Positions 56,105-64,000 of a stretch of DNA of 64,000 bases are shown here, piece after piece (position 1 is the stretch's first letter; each line of letters begins with the position of its first letter). The position numbers and the translations under genes were made by a program. The DNA is from Pseudochelatococcus sp050946405. Its GTDB lineage: Bacteria; Pseudomonadota; Alphaproteobacteria; Rhizobiales; Beijerinckiaceae. Below the pieces are notes generated by a model, which saw only the letters and a list, made by a program, of their open reading frames with translations, made no database searches and was not told the DNA's origin. Location of the stretch: NCBI RefSeq assembly GCF_050946405.1, contig NZ_JBMNUS010000006.1, positions 186,001 through 250,000 of the forward strand, written 5' to 3'.

Positions 56105-57370
56105 ATGTCTCACCACAGCCTTCTCGATCTCGCCCTCGTCCGTCTCGACGAAGCCGCCAGCCACCTGCAAGTGGACCCTGACGTGATCGAGAAGCTGAAA
56201 TATCCGCGCGAGACGACCAAGGTCCGCCTGATGATTCGCATGGACGACGGTTCGCGCAAGTCGTTTCTCGCCTGGCGCTGCCGCTACGACGACACGCGGG
56301 GGCCGACGAAGGGCGGCATTCGCTTCCACCCCGATTCCAACGAGGACGAGGTGGAGACGCTCGCCTTCTGGATGACGTTCAAGTGCGCCGTCATGAACCT
56401 GCCCTACGGCGGCGGCAAGGGCGCGGTCAGCGTCGATCCGCGCAAGCTGTCCAAGGCGGAGCTGGAGCGCCTGTCCCGTTCCTACATCCAGGCGTTCGCC
56501 CGCATCGTCGGGCCCGACCGGGACATTCCGGCACCCGACGTCTACACGAACTCGATGATCATGGGCTGGATGGCCGACGAGTATTCGCAGATCGTCGGTC
56601 AGGCGTCCCCGGCCGTCATCACCGGCAAGCCGATCGCGCTCGGCGGCTCGGTGGGGCGCGAGGATGCGACGGCGCGCGGCGGTTATTATCTGGTGCGCGA
56701 TCTCGCCGTCCAGCTCGGGCTGGAAGGGCGCACCCGCGTCGCCGTCCAGGGCTTCGGCAATGCCGGCCAGTTCATCGCGTCGCTGCTGGCCGCAGACGGC
56801 AACCTGATCGTGGCGGTTTCGGATTCCTCCGGCGCGGTCTATTCGCCCGATGGCCTCGACGTCGATCTGCTGATCCGCACGAAGGCGGCGGGCAAGTCCG
56901 TGGCTTCCACCGCCGGGACCGCCGGGCATCAGCTTCTGGCGGCGGAAGAGCTCGTCTCGGTGGACACCGACCTGCTCGTGCCTGCCGCGCTGGAGAGCAT
57001 GATCCACGAGGGCAACGCCGAAAGCATCAAGGCCAAGGTCATTCTGGAACTGGCCAACGGCCCCGTGACGCCCGAGGCGGACGCCATTCTCGCGGCGAAG
57101 AAGGTGACGGTGCTGCCGGACATTCTGGCCAACGCCGGCGGCGTCACCGTCTCCTATTTCGAGTGGGTGCAGAACAGGCAGGGCTACGCCTGGACGCTCG
57201 ACGAGGTGCACGAGCGGCTGCGCACGATCATGGTGCGGGAAGGCCGGGCCATCTGGGAGATCGCGCGTGAGCGCGGCGTCACCTGGCGCACGGCGGCCTA
57301 CATCCACGCCCTTTCCCGCCTCGCCGCCGCCATCGAGGCGCACGGCACGCAGCCCTTCTTCGCGAGCTGA
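56105..57370 (+). CDS. Glutamate dehydrogenase (Glu/Leu/Phe/Val dehydrogenase family)
   Basis: This 421-residue enzyme interconverts glutamate and 2-oxoglutarate. It has the substrate-binding KGGIRFHP, the catalytic Lys in LPYGGGKGAV, PAPDVYTN, and the Rossmann motif VQGFGNAGQ. The length fits the short hexameric catabolic type (RocG/GudB-like), likely NAD-dependent. ATG 56105 follows AGGAG at six bases. A TTGACA lies at 55986, with no good -10; an ATGTGC...GCACAT inverted repeat precedes the gene. Confidence 0.92.
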   Translation: MSHHSLLDLALVRLDEAASHLQVDPDVIEKLKYPRETTKVRLMIRMDDGSRKSFLAWRCRYDDTRGPTKGGIRFHPDSNEDEVETLAFWMTFKCAVMNLPYGGGKGAVSVDPRKLSKAELERLSRSYIQAFARIVGPDRDIPAPDVYTNSMIMGWMADEYSQIVGQASPAVITGKPIALGGSVGREDATARGGYYLVRDLAVQLGLEGRTRVAVQGFGNAGQFIASLLAADGNLIVAVSDSSGAVYSPDGLDVDLLIRTKAAGKSVASTAGTAGHQLLAAEELVSVDTDLLVPAALESMIHEGNAESIKAKVILELANGPVTPEADAILAAKKVTVLPDILANAGGVTVSYFEWVQNRQGYAWTLDEVHERLRTIMVREGRAIWEIARERGVTWRTAAYIHALSRLAAAIEAHGTQPFFAS

Positions 57371-57378
57371 CGCGTTTT

Positions 57379-57404
57379 CCGATCGGACGGAAACGTCCGA
57401 TCGG
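57379..57404. repeat. Perfect GC-rich palindrome after glutamate dehydrogenase
   Basis: CCGATCGGACG / CGTCCGATCGG forms an 11-bp stem with a GAAA tetraloop. No T run follows, so it is more like a REP-type palindrome than a terminator. It is the first of two hairpins here. Confidence 0.75.
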
Positions 57405-57434
57405 CCAGAGTTTCCTTCAGGGAAAAAATGGCAG

Positions 57435-57476
57435 AGCCTTTTCCGATTTCGCGAAATCGGAAAAGGCTTGTTTTTT
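57435..57476. terminator. Bidirectional intrinsic terminator between convergent genes
   Basis: A perfect 15-bp stem (57435-57449 with 57454-57468) with a CGCG loop is followed on the plus strand by TGTTTTTT. On the minus strand TTTTTT lies five bases beyond the stem. It serves glutamate dehydrogenase and the convergent gene at 57495. Confidence 0.93.
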
Positions 57477-57494
57477 CGAGCGAATGCCGATTAT

Positions 57495-58034
57495 TCAAAT
57501 ATTGATGGCGCCATCAAGGAGACGATTGGCCCTCTCCGCCTGACTACGGATTTCATTCACCGAAATGGTATCGACCACGTTAATGACGCGTCCGGTCAGC
57601 GGTCTGCCGGAATCGGGATTGATGACGGCGTTCAGTTTCTTCGTCAACATGTCTTTCGCAATATTGTCAAATGGCGGTTCGGCATTGTTGACGATGTTAT
57701 CGAAGGTTGAATCGACGAAGGCTCGCTTTATGGCCTTGTTTTCAGCCCTGCTAGTGCTGCTGAAGAGGCTGGAGAAAAATTGTATCCAGCTGCTCTTCTT
57801 GTACGCCAGATTGCTGCTGGCAACCTCTTTATCTGGATTGAGCAGGCCAACAGCGCCCTCTCCGTGCATACGGATAATGTCCGTAACGTGCTTAAATGCT
57901 TCGGACCAAGTGGTTGTGGACTTAAATGGGGCGTCAGTCGGCACTTCACCTTTCTTATCAAGGTCTTGAATAGTCGGTGCGCCAGTATCTTCAAAGTAAG
58001 CCGCGCGCCGCGGATCTCCGCCAATAAAAGCCAT
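57495..58034 (-). CDS. Unrecognised protein of atypical composition
   Basis: I do not recognise this 179-residue protein. It begins MAFIGGDPRRAAYFEDTG, has no signal peptide or transmembrane segment, and reads as mixed then helical (EAFKHVTDIIRMHGEG; a Lys/Asn-rich second half ending RLLDGAINI). ATG 58034 follows AGGAG at eight bases, and a terminator follows the stop, so it looks like a complete gene. Sample lines count 48-50% GC against about two-thirds in neighbours, and the 400 bases upstream are very AT-rich. Recent gain or a role away from core metabolism is likely; function is unknown. Confidence 0.7.
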   Translation of the reverse strand: MAFIGGDPRRAAYFEDTGAPTIQDLDKKGEVPTDAPFKSTTTWSEAFKHVTDIIRMHGEGAVGLLNPDKEVASSNLAYKKSSWIQFFSSLFSSTSRAENKAIKRAFVDSTFDNIVNNAEPPFDNIAKDMLTKKLNAVINPDSGRPLTGRVINVVDTISVNEIRSQAERANRLLDGAINI

Positions 58035-58551
58035 CAATAATCTCCTGAAAATCCGAATGCCAAGTCTTTAATCATACAGTATTGCTGGATACCGTTAACA
58101 GTCATTGAAAAACCAACTTCGTGCGTGATAAAATCCACGCAACAACGACTTTCGAAGATAGCATGTGAATTCCGGGCGCGTCAACTCAGGGCCTTCAACG
58201 CGAGGTCTTGAGGCCGGAATATGATTGATAGACAATTTTTCAGCATTTACATTCAGAAAGTCAGGAAATTTTAGTTTTATAAATATTTTTTTATTTGATA
58301 TAATTGTCATTATTGATTACATAGAGAATTAATGACAGTTTTTGTATTATATAAAATATAAAAATACTATGTAAATATTTTGACACGTGCGTCATGAGCA
58401 TGTCACCAACGGACATTATGCGTTCTCATGACAACCTTATACTGGGAATATGTTTCCCGTTCTTGCTGTGTTCGGGCATTCGGGCCGGTCCTGCGGGTGC
58501 CGTTGCCTTGTCCGAACGCCGGCTCTTCCGGTCGCTGGTGGGATGCGTTTT
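58035..58551. other. AT-rich gene-free stretch between the orphan gene and the chemoreceptor
   Basis: No gene is supported here. The stretch is AT-rich from 58240 to 58380. It has a perfect 8-bp inverted repeat TGTCATTA (58305-58312) / TAATGACA (58330-58337) with a 17-base gap, and a TGACA...TGTCA pair around 58381-58405 that includes a TTGACA at 58380. These are likely promoter or operator elements for one of the two diverging genes. Confidence 0.6.
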
Positions 58552-60615
58552 ATGTCTTTTGCCAATTTGCCTATGCGTTTCAAGCTGGTGATAGCGGTTG
58601 GCATTCTGTTGCTGGCCGCCGTCGCGGCCGTGACCGCCGTCGGTTCGTCCATGTTGTCGCGCCGCGTCATCGATCAGGTCCGGGAAGTGACGCGGTCGCA
58701 GTTGCAGTTGAGCGCCGAAAAGGTGCGCGGCGTGATCAACCCCGCCTATGAGAGTCTCGGCACGTCCGTGGCGGCGATGATCGGCCTGATCGAGCAGCGG
58801 GATGCCTACGCGCCCGCGCCCGAGCTGCTCGAGGGCATCCTGCGGCAGACGGTGTTCTCCCGCACCGACCGGGTGGGCGGCGGTCTCGTCATCGAGACGG
58901 AGAAGCTGGGCGGCTACGGGGCCGCGTTCTTCGGCCATCCCCAGTTCGACGAGCAGAAGCGCTTCATTCCCTACGCGTATCGCGCCGACGGCGCCGTGAA
59001 GATCGAAAGGCTCGGCATGACCGAGGGCGATGGCGTCAAGGAATGGTATGAGAAGCCGATGAGCGAGGAGCGCCCGCTTGTCACGCCTCCCTACCTCTAC
59101 GATGTCGGCGGGCAGAAGATACTGATGACGACGGTCAGCGTATTGGTCCGTCTTTTGAACGGCGAGGCGATCGGTGTCGCGACGCTTGATCTGTCCGTAT
59201 CGAGCCTCGCGTCGGCGCTGTCGCAGTTGCGCCCGTTCGGGGAGGGCCGTATCCGTCTCGTCAGCCATGACGGGCACTGGGCGGCGCATGAGGATGCCGC
59301 GCTGATGGGGCGGCCCGTCGGCGATCCGGGCCTTGCCTCGCTGATGGCGGAGGCGGCGCGCGACGGTCTCGTCATCGATGAGGGCGAGGCGTTCCGCGCG
59401 GTCATGCCCGTGCATTTCGATGACGTGCAGGAAATCTGGTATGTCGTTCTGGACGCGCCGATCTCGGTCGTCACCGGCAGCGTCGCCGAAGCGCGCGGGG
59501 CGATGATTCTCGTCGGGCTCGCCTGTTTGATGGTCGCGCTCGTGCTGACGTGGTTCGGCGCGAAAACGCTGGCGCGGCCCATCGTTCGCCTCACGCGCAC
59601 CATGCGCCGGCTTGCCGAGGGCGATACCTCCGTCGCCATCGACAACGCCGAGAGAAAAGACGAGATCGGCGATATGGTGCGGGCGGTCGAGACATTTCGC
59701 GACAACGCCGTCGCCCGCAGGGCGCTTGAGGAGACCCAGGCGCGGGAGGACGAGGCCCGCGAGGCGCGGCAGGCGCGCATCGAAAGCCTGATCGGCGCGT
59801 TCCGCGAAACCATTCTCGCCCTGCTCGAACGGTCGGAAGCCACCTCGCGCGGCCTCGACAGCACGGCCGGAGCGCTCAGCGAGGCCGCGCGCGAAAGCCA
59901 CGAGAACGCCCAGGCCACCTCCGCGGCGGGCATGCGCGCGTCCGACAACATGCAGACCGTCGCTTCCGCATCGGAGGAACTGGCGGCGTCCATCGCCGAG
60001 ATCTCCGGCCAGATCAACCGCACCTCCGATGTGGTGGCGCAAGCGGCGTCCGGCGCGCAATCCGCCAATGTCAAGGTGGAGGAACTGGCCGCCGCCGCGC
60101 AGCATATCGGCGAGGTGATCAGCCTCATCCAGGCGGTCGCCGGTCAGACCAACCTGCTCGCCCTGAACGCGACCATCGAGGCCGCGCGCGCCGGTGAAGC
60201 CGGCAAGGGGTTCGCCGTCGTCGCGTCCGAGGTGAAGGAACTGGCCAACCAGACCTCGAAGGCCACGGAGGAGATCGCGGCGCAGATCGCCTCCATTCAG
60301 GCTTCCACAGCGGAGGCGGTGGCGGCGATCGGCAACATCGCCCGCACCATGACCGACGTGAACACCTACACCACCTCCATCTCGACGGCCGTCACCGAGC
60401 AGGACGCCGCGACGCAGGATATCTCGCGCAGCGTGCTTCAGGCCGCGCAAGGCACCGAGGGCGTCACCAACAACATGGCGCAACTGGCCGGGACCATCGA
60501 GCAGACGAATCAGACCGCCGAGGAGGTGCTGGAAGCCGCGAAGGCGATGACGGAACAGACCAGGGCGCTGGAGACCGAGATCGAACGCTTCCTGTCCGAC
60601 GTCGCGGCGGCGTGA
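58552..60615 (+). CDS. Methyl-accepting chemotaxis protein with periplasmic Cache-like domain
   Basis: This 687-residue chemoreceptor has a helix at ~10-32, a periplasmic dCache-like sensor (~33-310) with WYEKPMSEERPLVTPPY and IGVATLDLSVSSL, a second helix (~320-345), HAMP and a signalling coiled coil. The hairpin tip reads AGQTNLLALNATIEAARAGE, fully conserved. It ends without the CheR-binding pentapeptide. Its ligand is unknown; Cache domains of this layout often bind amino acids or organic acids. ATG 58552 was chosen as it precedes the helix; the weak GGTGGGA lies about ten bases upstream. No che genes are nearby. Confidence 0.92.
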   Translation: MSFANLPMRFKLVIAVGILLLAAVAAVTAVGSSMLSRRVIDQVREVTRSQLQLSAEKVRGVINPAYESLGTSVAAMIGLIEQRDAYAPAPELLEGILRQTVFSRTDRVGGGLVIETEKLGGYGAAFFGHPQFDEQKRFIPYAYRADGAVKIERLGMTEGDGVKEWYEKPMSEERPLVTPPYLYDVGGQKILMTTVSVLVRLLNGEAIGVATLDLSVSSLASALSQLRPFGEGRIRLVSHDGHWAAHEDAALMGRPVGDPGLASLMAEAARDGLVIDEGEAFRAVMPVHFDDVQEIWYVVLDAPISVVTGSVAEARGAMILVGLACLMVALVLTWFGAKTLARPIVRLTRTMRRLAEGDTSVAIDNAERKDEIGDMVRAVETFRDNAVARRALEETQAREDEAREARQARIESLIGAFRETILALLERSEATSRGLDSTAGALSEAARESHENAQATSAAGMRASDNMQTVASASEELAASIAEISGQINRTSDVVAQAASGAQSANVKVEELAAAAQHIGEVISLIQAVAGQTNLLALNATIEAARAGEAGKGFAVVASEVKELANQTSKATEEIAAQIASIQASTAEAVAAIGNIARTMTDVNTYTTSISTAVTEQDAATQDISRSVLQAAQGTEGVTNNMAQLAGTIEQTNQTAEEVLEAAKAMTEQTRALETEIERFLSDVAAA

Positions 60616-60787
60616 GCGCAGCCGATATGGCGGGACGTATCGCGGCGTCAGGACGACATAAATGACGCCTTCGGGGGTGTTTCCTCTCATAAGGGGAATG
60701 ACACGCGGCGGATAAAAAGTGTATGTAACGGTCGGTTCCCGTGTTGGCCGGAACCGGTCCTGTCATGATGCGTCTGGAGGGGGTCCC

Positions 60788-61102
60788 ATGCGTATGGTTT
60801 TGTTGGTTGCGGCGTTGACCACCGCGTTGGCGGGATGTCAGAGCACGCAGGAATCGATGTACAGCGCCGAGCGCGTGTGCCTGAGCGCCGGCCTCAAGCC
60901 CGGCACCAAGCGGTTCGACGATTGCGCCAACGCGGCCTATGCCGAGAATCGCCGTCAGGCGGATCAGGCGGCCACGCAGGTCGCCGTGGGCACCGCGGCG
61001 GGCGTGATCGGCGGCGCGGTGGTCGGCGCCAGCGCCACCAGGTCCAACAATTATTATTACGGCGGCTGGGGCCCGCGCTGCAACCGCTGGGGCTGCTGGT
61101 AA
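60788..61102 (+). CDS. Small lipoprotein with glycine-zipper segment
   Basis: This 104-residue lipoprotein has a signal peptide with lipobox LAGC (Cys ~17). The mature part has a Cys pair (~30-45), a glycine-zipper-like stretch (GTAAGVIGGAVVGA) and an aromatic end (NNYYYGGWGP...RWGCW). ATG 60788 follows GGAGGGGG. It is probably an outer-membrane or envelope protein; similar glycine-zipper lipoproteins are common with little known function. Confidence 0.8.
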   Translation: MRMVLLVAALTTALAGCQSTQESMYSAERVCLSAGLKPGTKRFDDCANAAYAENRRQADQAATQVAVGTAAGVIGGAVVGASATRSNNYYYGGWGPRCNRWGCW

Positions 61103-61111
61103 GCCTTCCTC

Positions 61112-61134
61112 CCGATGCGCTTCCTGCGCATCGG
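61112..61134 (+). terminator. Hairpin after the small lipoprotein
   Basis: CCGATGCGC / GCGCATCGG forms a 9-bp stem with a TTCCT loop, ten bases after the stop. The following bases are only partly T-rich, so termination strength is uncertain. Confidence 0.55.
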
Positions 61135-61186
61135 TACGTTCTCCTGCCTGAATGCCTGTGCGCCTGCCGGTTGCTGGAGCGTGTTC

Positions 61187-61210
61187 CGTTCAAACGGAAT
61201 CGTTTGAACG
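61187..61210. repeat. Perfect palindrome between convergent genes
   Basis: CGTTCAAACG / CGTTTGAACG is a perfect 10-bp stem with a GAAT loop. It ends one base before the stop of the convergent rsm22-like gene. No T run on either side. It resembles palindromes seen between genes in this order. Confidence 0.7.
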
Positions 61211-61211
61211 A

Positions 61212-62228
61212 TCAGAATTCGCTCGGAACAAAGGAATCCAGAGCGTCGCCCCACGCGGCCTTTCGGGCGCTGCGGTAGCGTTCGCCGTCGCGGCGGCTGA
61301 AGCCTTGTTCTCCTGCGCTGCCGTTTTCCCGGCACAGCATGAGCGACACGCGGCCGCTGGCCGTCTTCGGCGGCGCGAGCACCCGCGCGGGCAACGCGGC
61401 TGAAGCCGGAAGGCGGGAGGCGGCCATGAAGACATATTTTTCGTCTTCCCAAGGTACTTCCGCGCCCTTCGTCAGGCGATGGATGCGCGAGCGGGCCACC
61501 CGCCGGGAGAAATGACACCAGTCCGGCTGCACCAGCGGACAGGGCAGGGCGTGGGGGCAGGGCGCGAGGATATGCGCGCCGGCGGCTATCAGCTGCGCAC
61601 GCGCGGTCATGATGCGCGCATAGCCGGCCGGCGTGCCGGGTTCCACGATGGCCAGCACTCCGGCGGTCAGCGTCCACAGCCGCGCGACGAGTGCGGGCCG
61701 TTGTGCCGGAGCGATCTCGTCGAGCACATAGGCCATCGTCACCAGGTCGCGCGGAGCGGTGTGCAACGGGTCGTCCGGCCGCTCCCCGGCGAGAATGTCG
61801 CCGGCCCGCCAGGTGATGGCCAGTGAGGCGGCGTCGGATGCCAGCGCGCGGGACAACCGTTCTCCCCAGAGCCTGACGGGCGCGCTGCCCTCGATCATCA
61901 GGGCATCGGTGCAGGATGGCCACAGGTCGGTGGCGGCCCATAGCGCGGTGCCGGGGCCGGCGCCGACATCGAGCAGCGTCGCGGGGGCGAAATCCGGCCG
62001 GGCTTTCGCCGCCATTGCGAGCGCGGCGTGAACGGCGGCATAGGTCGCGGGCAGGCGGGCGGCGAGATAGGCGCGGGCGGCGCCATCGTCGGACAGGTGG
62101 TAGCGGCCGTCGCGGACTTCCGCCCGGTAGCGTGCCGACAACGCCGCGGCCGACCGCGCGAGGTCGGCGACGGGCTGTCCTTCAAGGGCGGCGTCGACGG
62201 CGCGGCGCAGGGGAGCGGGAAGTTCCAT
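61212..62228 (-). CDS. Rsm22-family small ribosomal subunit methyltransferase-like protein
   Basis: This 338-residue protein is related to Rsm22/METTL17, which help assemble the small ribosomal subunit. The SAM motif LLDVGAGPGTALWAA lies at ~86-100. A Cys cluster (CPHALPC, then PDWCHF) has Cys spacings of 6 and 8, with a fourth Cys 61 residues later (LMLC). This is the arrangement expected of the 4Fe-4S site in mitochondrial METTL17. ATG 62228 is 51 bases after the upstream gene's stop; the two may be cotranscribed. Confidence 0.88.
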   Translation of the reverse strand: MELPAPLRRAVDAALEGQPVADLARSAAALSARYRAEVRDGRYHLSDDGAARAYLAARLPATYAAVHAALAMAAKARPDFAPATLLDVGAGPGTALWAATDLWPSCTDALMIEGSAPVRLWGERLSRALASDAASLAITWRAGDILAGERPDDPLHTAPRDLVTMAYVLDEIAPAQRPALVARLWTLTAGVLAIVEPGTPAGYARIMTARAQLIAAGAHILAPCPHALPCPLVQPDWCHFSRRVARSRIHRLTKGAEVPWEDEKYVFMAASRLPASAALPARVLAPPKTASGRVSLMLCRENGSAGEQGFSRRDGERYRSARKAAWGDALDSFVPSEF

Positions 62229-62279
62229 GAATTGTCCCGGAACGTGTGTTCAGGCCGGGCGGCCAGCCGTCCGTTTGCC

Positions 62280-63164
62280 CTATTCCGCCGCATGGCGCAA
62301 CGGCATGACGAGACCGGGCAGGGCCTTCAACAGCGCGGCGCAGACATCCGTGAGATCCCGCGCCAGCGGGTCGAAGCCCTCGTCGGGAGCGAGCGTCGCG
62401 TCGTCCATGTACAGCGTCCGGTTGATTTCCACCTGGAGCGCGTGGCGGCCGATCGCCGGCGCGCCGTAGTGCTCGGTGATGAAGCCGCCGGCGTAGGGGC
62501 GGTTGCGGACAACCTGATAACCGTGCCGCCGGAAGCCCGATTCGAGAAAGGCGATCAGCGCCGGCGCGCAGCTCATGCCGAATCGGTCGCCCAGCACGAT
62601 GTCGGGCGGCGGCCCGCGACGCCCGCCGGCGGGAGCGGGCATGGAGTGGCAGTCGACCAGCACCGCGCAGCCGAAGCGCGCTACCGTGCGGTCGAGCAGC
62701 AGGCCAAGCGCGCGATGATAGGGCCTATAGAGCGATTCCACGCGCGCGAGCCCCGATTCGAGGGAGATGCGGCCGGAGTAGATCTCCTGCCCGTCGCCCA
62801 CGACGCGCGGAATCGTGCCGAGCCCGCCGGCCACCCGCGCCGAGCGCGTGTTCGCGTCAGGCGGCGGCGGCTCCCGGAACAGCCGCGGATCCAGCTCGCC
62901 GGGCTCCCGGTTGAGATCGAGATAGGCACGCGGAAAATGGGCCACCATCAGCGGCGCGCCGAGCTGCACCACGCCGGCGAACAGCCGGTCGACCCAGGCG
63001 TCTTCCGAACGGCGCAGCGCCAGCGGCCCGAGGCGGGCGCTGTCCAGAAAGGATTGCGGATAGACCCGCCCCGCGTGGGGCACGTTGAAAACCACTGGCG
63101 ACAGATGCGCGACGGGCTCAAAGATGGTGAAGGGGGGATCGAAGTCGCCTATACTCTGCTGCAT
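62280..63164 (-). CDS. N-formylglutamate amidohydrolase family protein
   Basis: This protein hydrolyses N-formylglutamate or a related amide in histidine breakdown. It has VVFNVPHAGRVYP, the metal-site-like pattern DAWVDRLF, FPRAYLDLNRE, and VDCHSMPAP, all typical for the family. ATG 63164 is used (294 residues); ATG 63218 would add 18 residues and has no better ribosome site. No other hut gene is near, so its actual substrate may differ. It diverges from cpdR. Confidence 0.88.
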   Translation of the reverse strand: MQQSIGDFDPPFTIFEPVAHLSPVVFNVPHAGRVYPQSFLDSARLGPLALRRSEDAWVDRLFAGVVQLGAPLMVAHFPRAYLDLNREPGELDPRLFREPPPPDANTRSARVAGGLGTIPRVVGDGQEIYSGRISLESGLARVESLYRPYHRALGLLLDRTVARFGCAVLVDCHSMPAPAGGRRGPPPDIVLGDRFGMSCAPALIAFLESGFRRHGYQVVRNRPYAGGFITEHYGAPAIGRHALQVEINRTLYMDDATLAPDEGFDPLARDLTDVCAALLKALPGLVMPLRHAAE

Positions 63165-63431
63165 GTCTCGCCATTGCTCTTTTGTCACATAGTGGCGTTT
63201 TTGTAGCCCCGTGTCCATGGTTCGCGCGCAAATGCGCGGCGGGGCCGCCGGCCTTCACGCCAAATTTACGATCGGCGCTGCTTGATAGGCGCAGCATCGT
63301 GCCGGCCGCCGCTCTCCTGGCGGCCGGAATGCCGTCCGCCGCAATCCGATCGCCGCGACAGGGCGAAAGGTCCCGACACTCGCCAAGATCAGCCAGGAAT
63401 CATCAGTCGTGATTCAGCCAAGAATTCAATC

Positions 63432-63791
63432 ATGAACAAGATCCTTCTCGCCGAAGACGACAACGATATGCGCCGCTTTCTCGTCAAGGCCCTGCAAAAC
63501 GCGGGCTACGACGTCGCGTCCTACGACAACGGGCTTTCCGCCTACAACAGGCTGCGGGAGGAACCGTTCGAGCTGCTCCTGACCGATATCGTGATGCCGG
63601 AAATGGACGGTATCGAACTGGCGCGCCGCGCCACGGAACTCGACCCGGATATCAAGGTGATGTTCATCACCGGTTTCGCCGCGGTCGCGCTCAATCCCGA
63701 TTCGCAGGCCCCGCGGGATGCCAAGGTGCTGTCCAAGCCCTTCCATCTGCGTGAGCTCGTCGGCGAGGTCGAGAAGCTTCTGGTGGCATAG
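63432..63791 (+). CDS. cpdR: Response regulator CpdR
   Basis: This 119-residue single-domain receiver controls ClpXP-dependent proteolysis of cell-cycle proteins in Alphaproteobacteria. Acidic residues Asp9 and Asp10, phospho-acceptor Asp52 (TDIVMPEMDG) and the conserved Lys (LSKPF) are present. The text MFITGFAAVALNP matches the rhizobial CpdR1 type closely. ATG 63432 gives the usual start MNKILLAEDD; its Shine-Dalgarno sequence is weak. A hairpin (CCCGGCG/CGCCGGG, 63806-63822) lies after the stop, without a T run. Confidence 0.93.
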   Translation: MNKILLAEDDNDMRRFLVKALQNAGYDVASYDNGLSAYNRLREEPFELLLTDIVMPEMDGIELARRATELDPDIKVMFITGFAAVALNPDSQAPRDAKVLSKPFHLRELVGEVEKLLVA

Positions 63792-63881
63792 GGCCGCGTC
63801 CGTTTCCCGGCGCCGCGCCGGGCGACGGCGGGCCTGCCGCCGAACTTTCCACAGGTTTGCCGGCCAACTTCATGTTCCGGC

Positions 63882-63910
63882 TTGCATGGCCGTGACGGGC
63901 GCGCTATAGC
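63882..63910 (+). promoter_or_regulatory. Strong promoter reading out of the window
   Basis: TTGCAT (63882-63887) and TATAGC (63905-63910) are 17 bases apart. Its spacing and sequence resemble the promoters of the tRNA-Ala pair and the S-layer-like gene. Its target lies to the right of the window; 63917-64000 holds no complete gene. Confidence 0.5.
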
Positions 63911-64000
63911 GCATGGCCATGGACGTGGCGCATCGTTTCCGCCGCCACGGGGAGGCATCCGGTTTCTTATGCCGGGTGCCGTTCACATACAGGTTGCGGC

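Overview
The window is GC-rich chromosomal DNA of an alphaproteobacterium, most likely a member of the Hyphomicrobiales (Rhizobiales). The evidence is an infB-ylxR-nusA-rimP cluster, a FYDLN-type acidic protein, a BioR-type biotin repressor with its TTATAGATAA boxes, a ScfR-type regulator divergent from isocitrate lyase, gyrA followed by coaD, a DUF3126 protein next to cysE, and a CpdR receiver protein. I cannot name the genus. No transposase, phage module or CRISPR array was seen.

Layout. Positions 1-5.4 kb (minus strand) hold the transcription/translation operon rimP-nusA-ylxR-infB, with infB cut by the left edge. 5.7-6.5 kb holds a FYDLN protein and two identical tRNA-Ala(GGC) genes. A 0.9-kb gene-free stretch follows, with a core of only about 12% GC. 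It precedes a 1157-residue S-layer/RTX-like protein with a DUF4214-type start, its own promoter and a strong terminator. Then come tRNA-Pro(GGG), a FUSC-type transporter, a HAD hydrolase, a two-gene RND efflux pump, a GntP permease, a YqhA-type protein and an AI-2E family transporter (11-21 kb). bioB, bioY and bioR (21-23.4 kb) form a self-contained biotin regulon with at least four operator boxes. An ABC exporter, a siderophore-interacting reductase, fhuB, fhuD, fhuC, a TonB-dependent receptor and an AraC regulator (23.4-33.3 kb, all minus) form one iron-siderophore block.

The right half holds isocitrate lyase with a small downstream gene and a divergent ScfR regulator, then gyrA and coaD. 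Next are an HlyD/RbbA/YhhJ-type ABC efflux operon, a gamma carbonic anhydrase-like protein, two small conserved proteins, serine acetyltransferase, a NicO metal transporter with a DUF1007 partner, and a four-gene BMP-type nucleoside-like ABC importer. A glutamate dehydrogenase, an unrecognised gene of about 49% GC, a chemoreceptor, a small lipoprotein, Rsm22, N-formylglutamate amidohydrolase and cpdR complete the window.

The most unusual pattern runs across the window. Short tandem repeats of exactly 15 bp sit in four unrelated genes (ylxR, bioB, gyrA, an ABC permease) and in one intergenic region, and infB has an 18-bp version. Within genes they keep frame and add five-residue repeats at linkers or termini. 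Other points of interest are the S-layer candidate behind its AT-rich leader, the low-GC orphan gene, the BioR and ScfR operator layouts, and GC-rich palindromes between genes.
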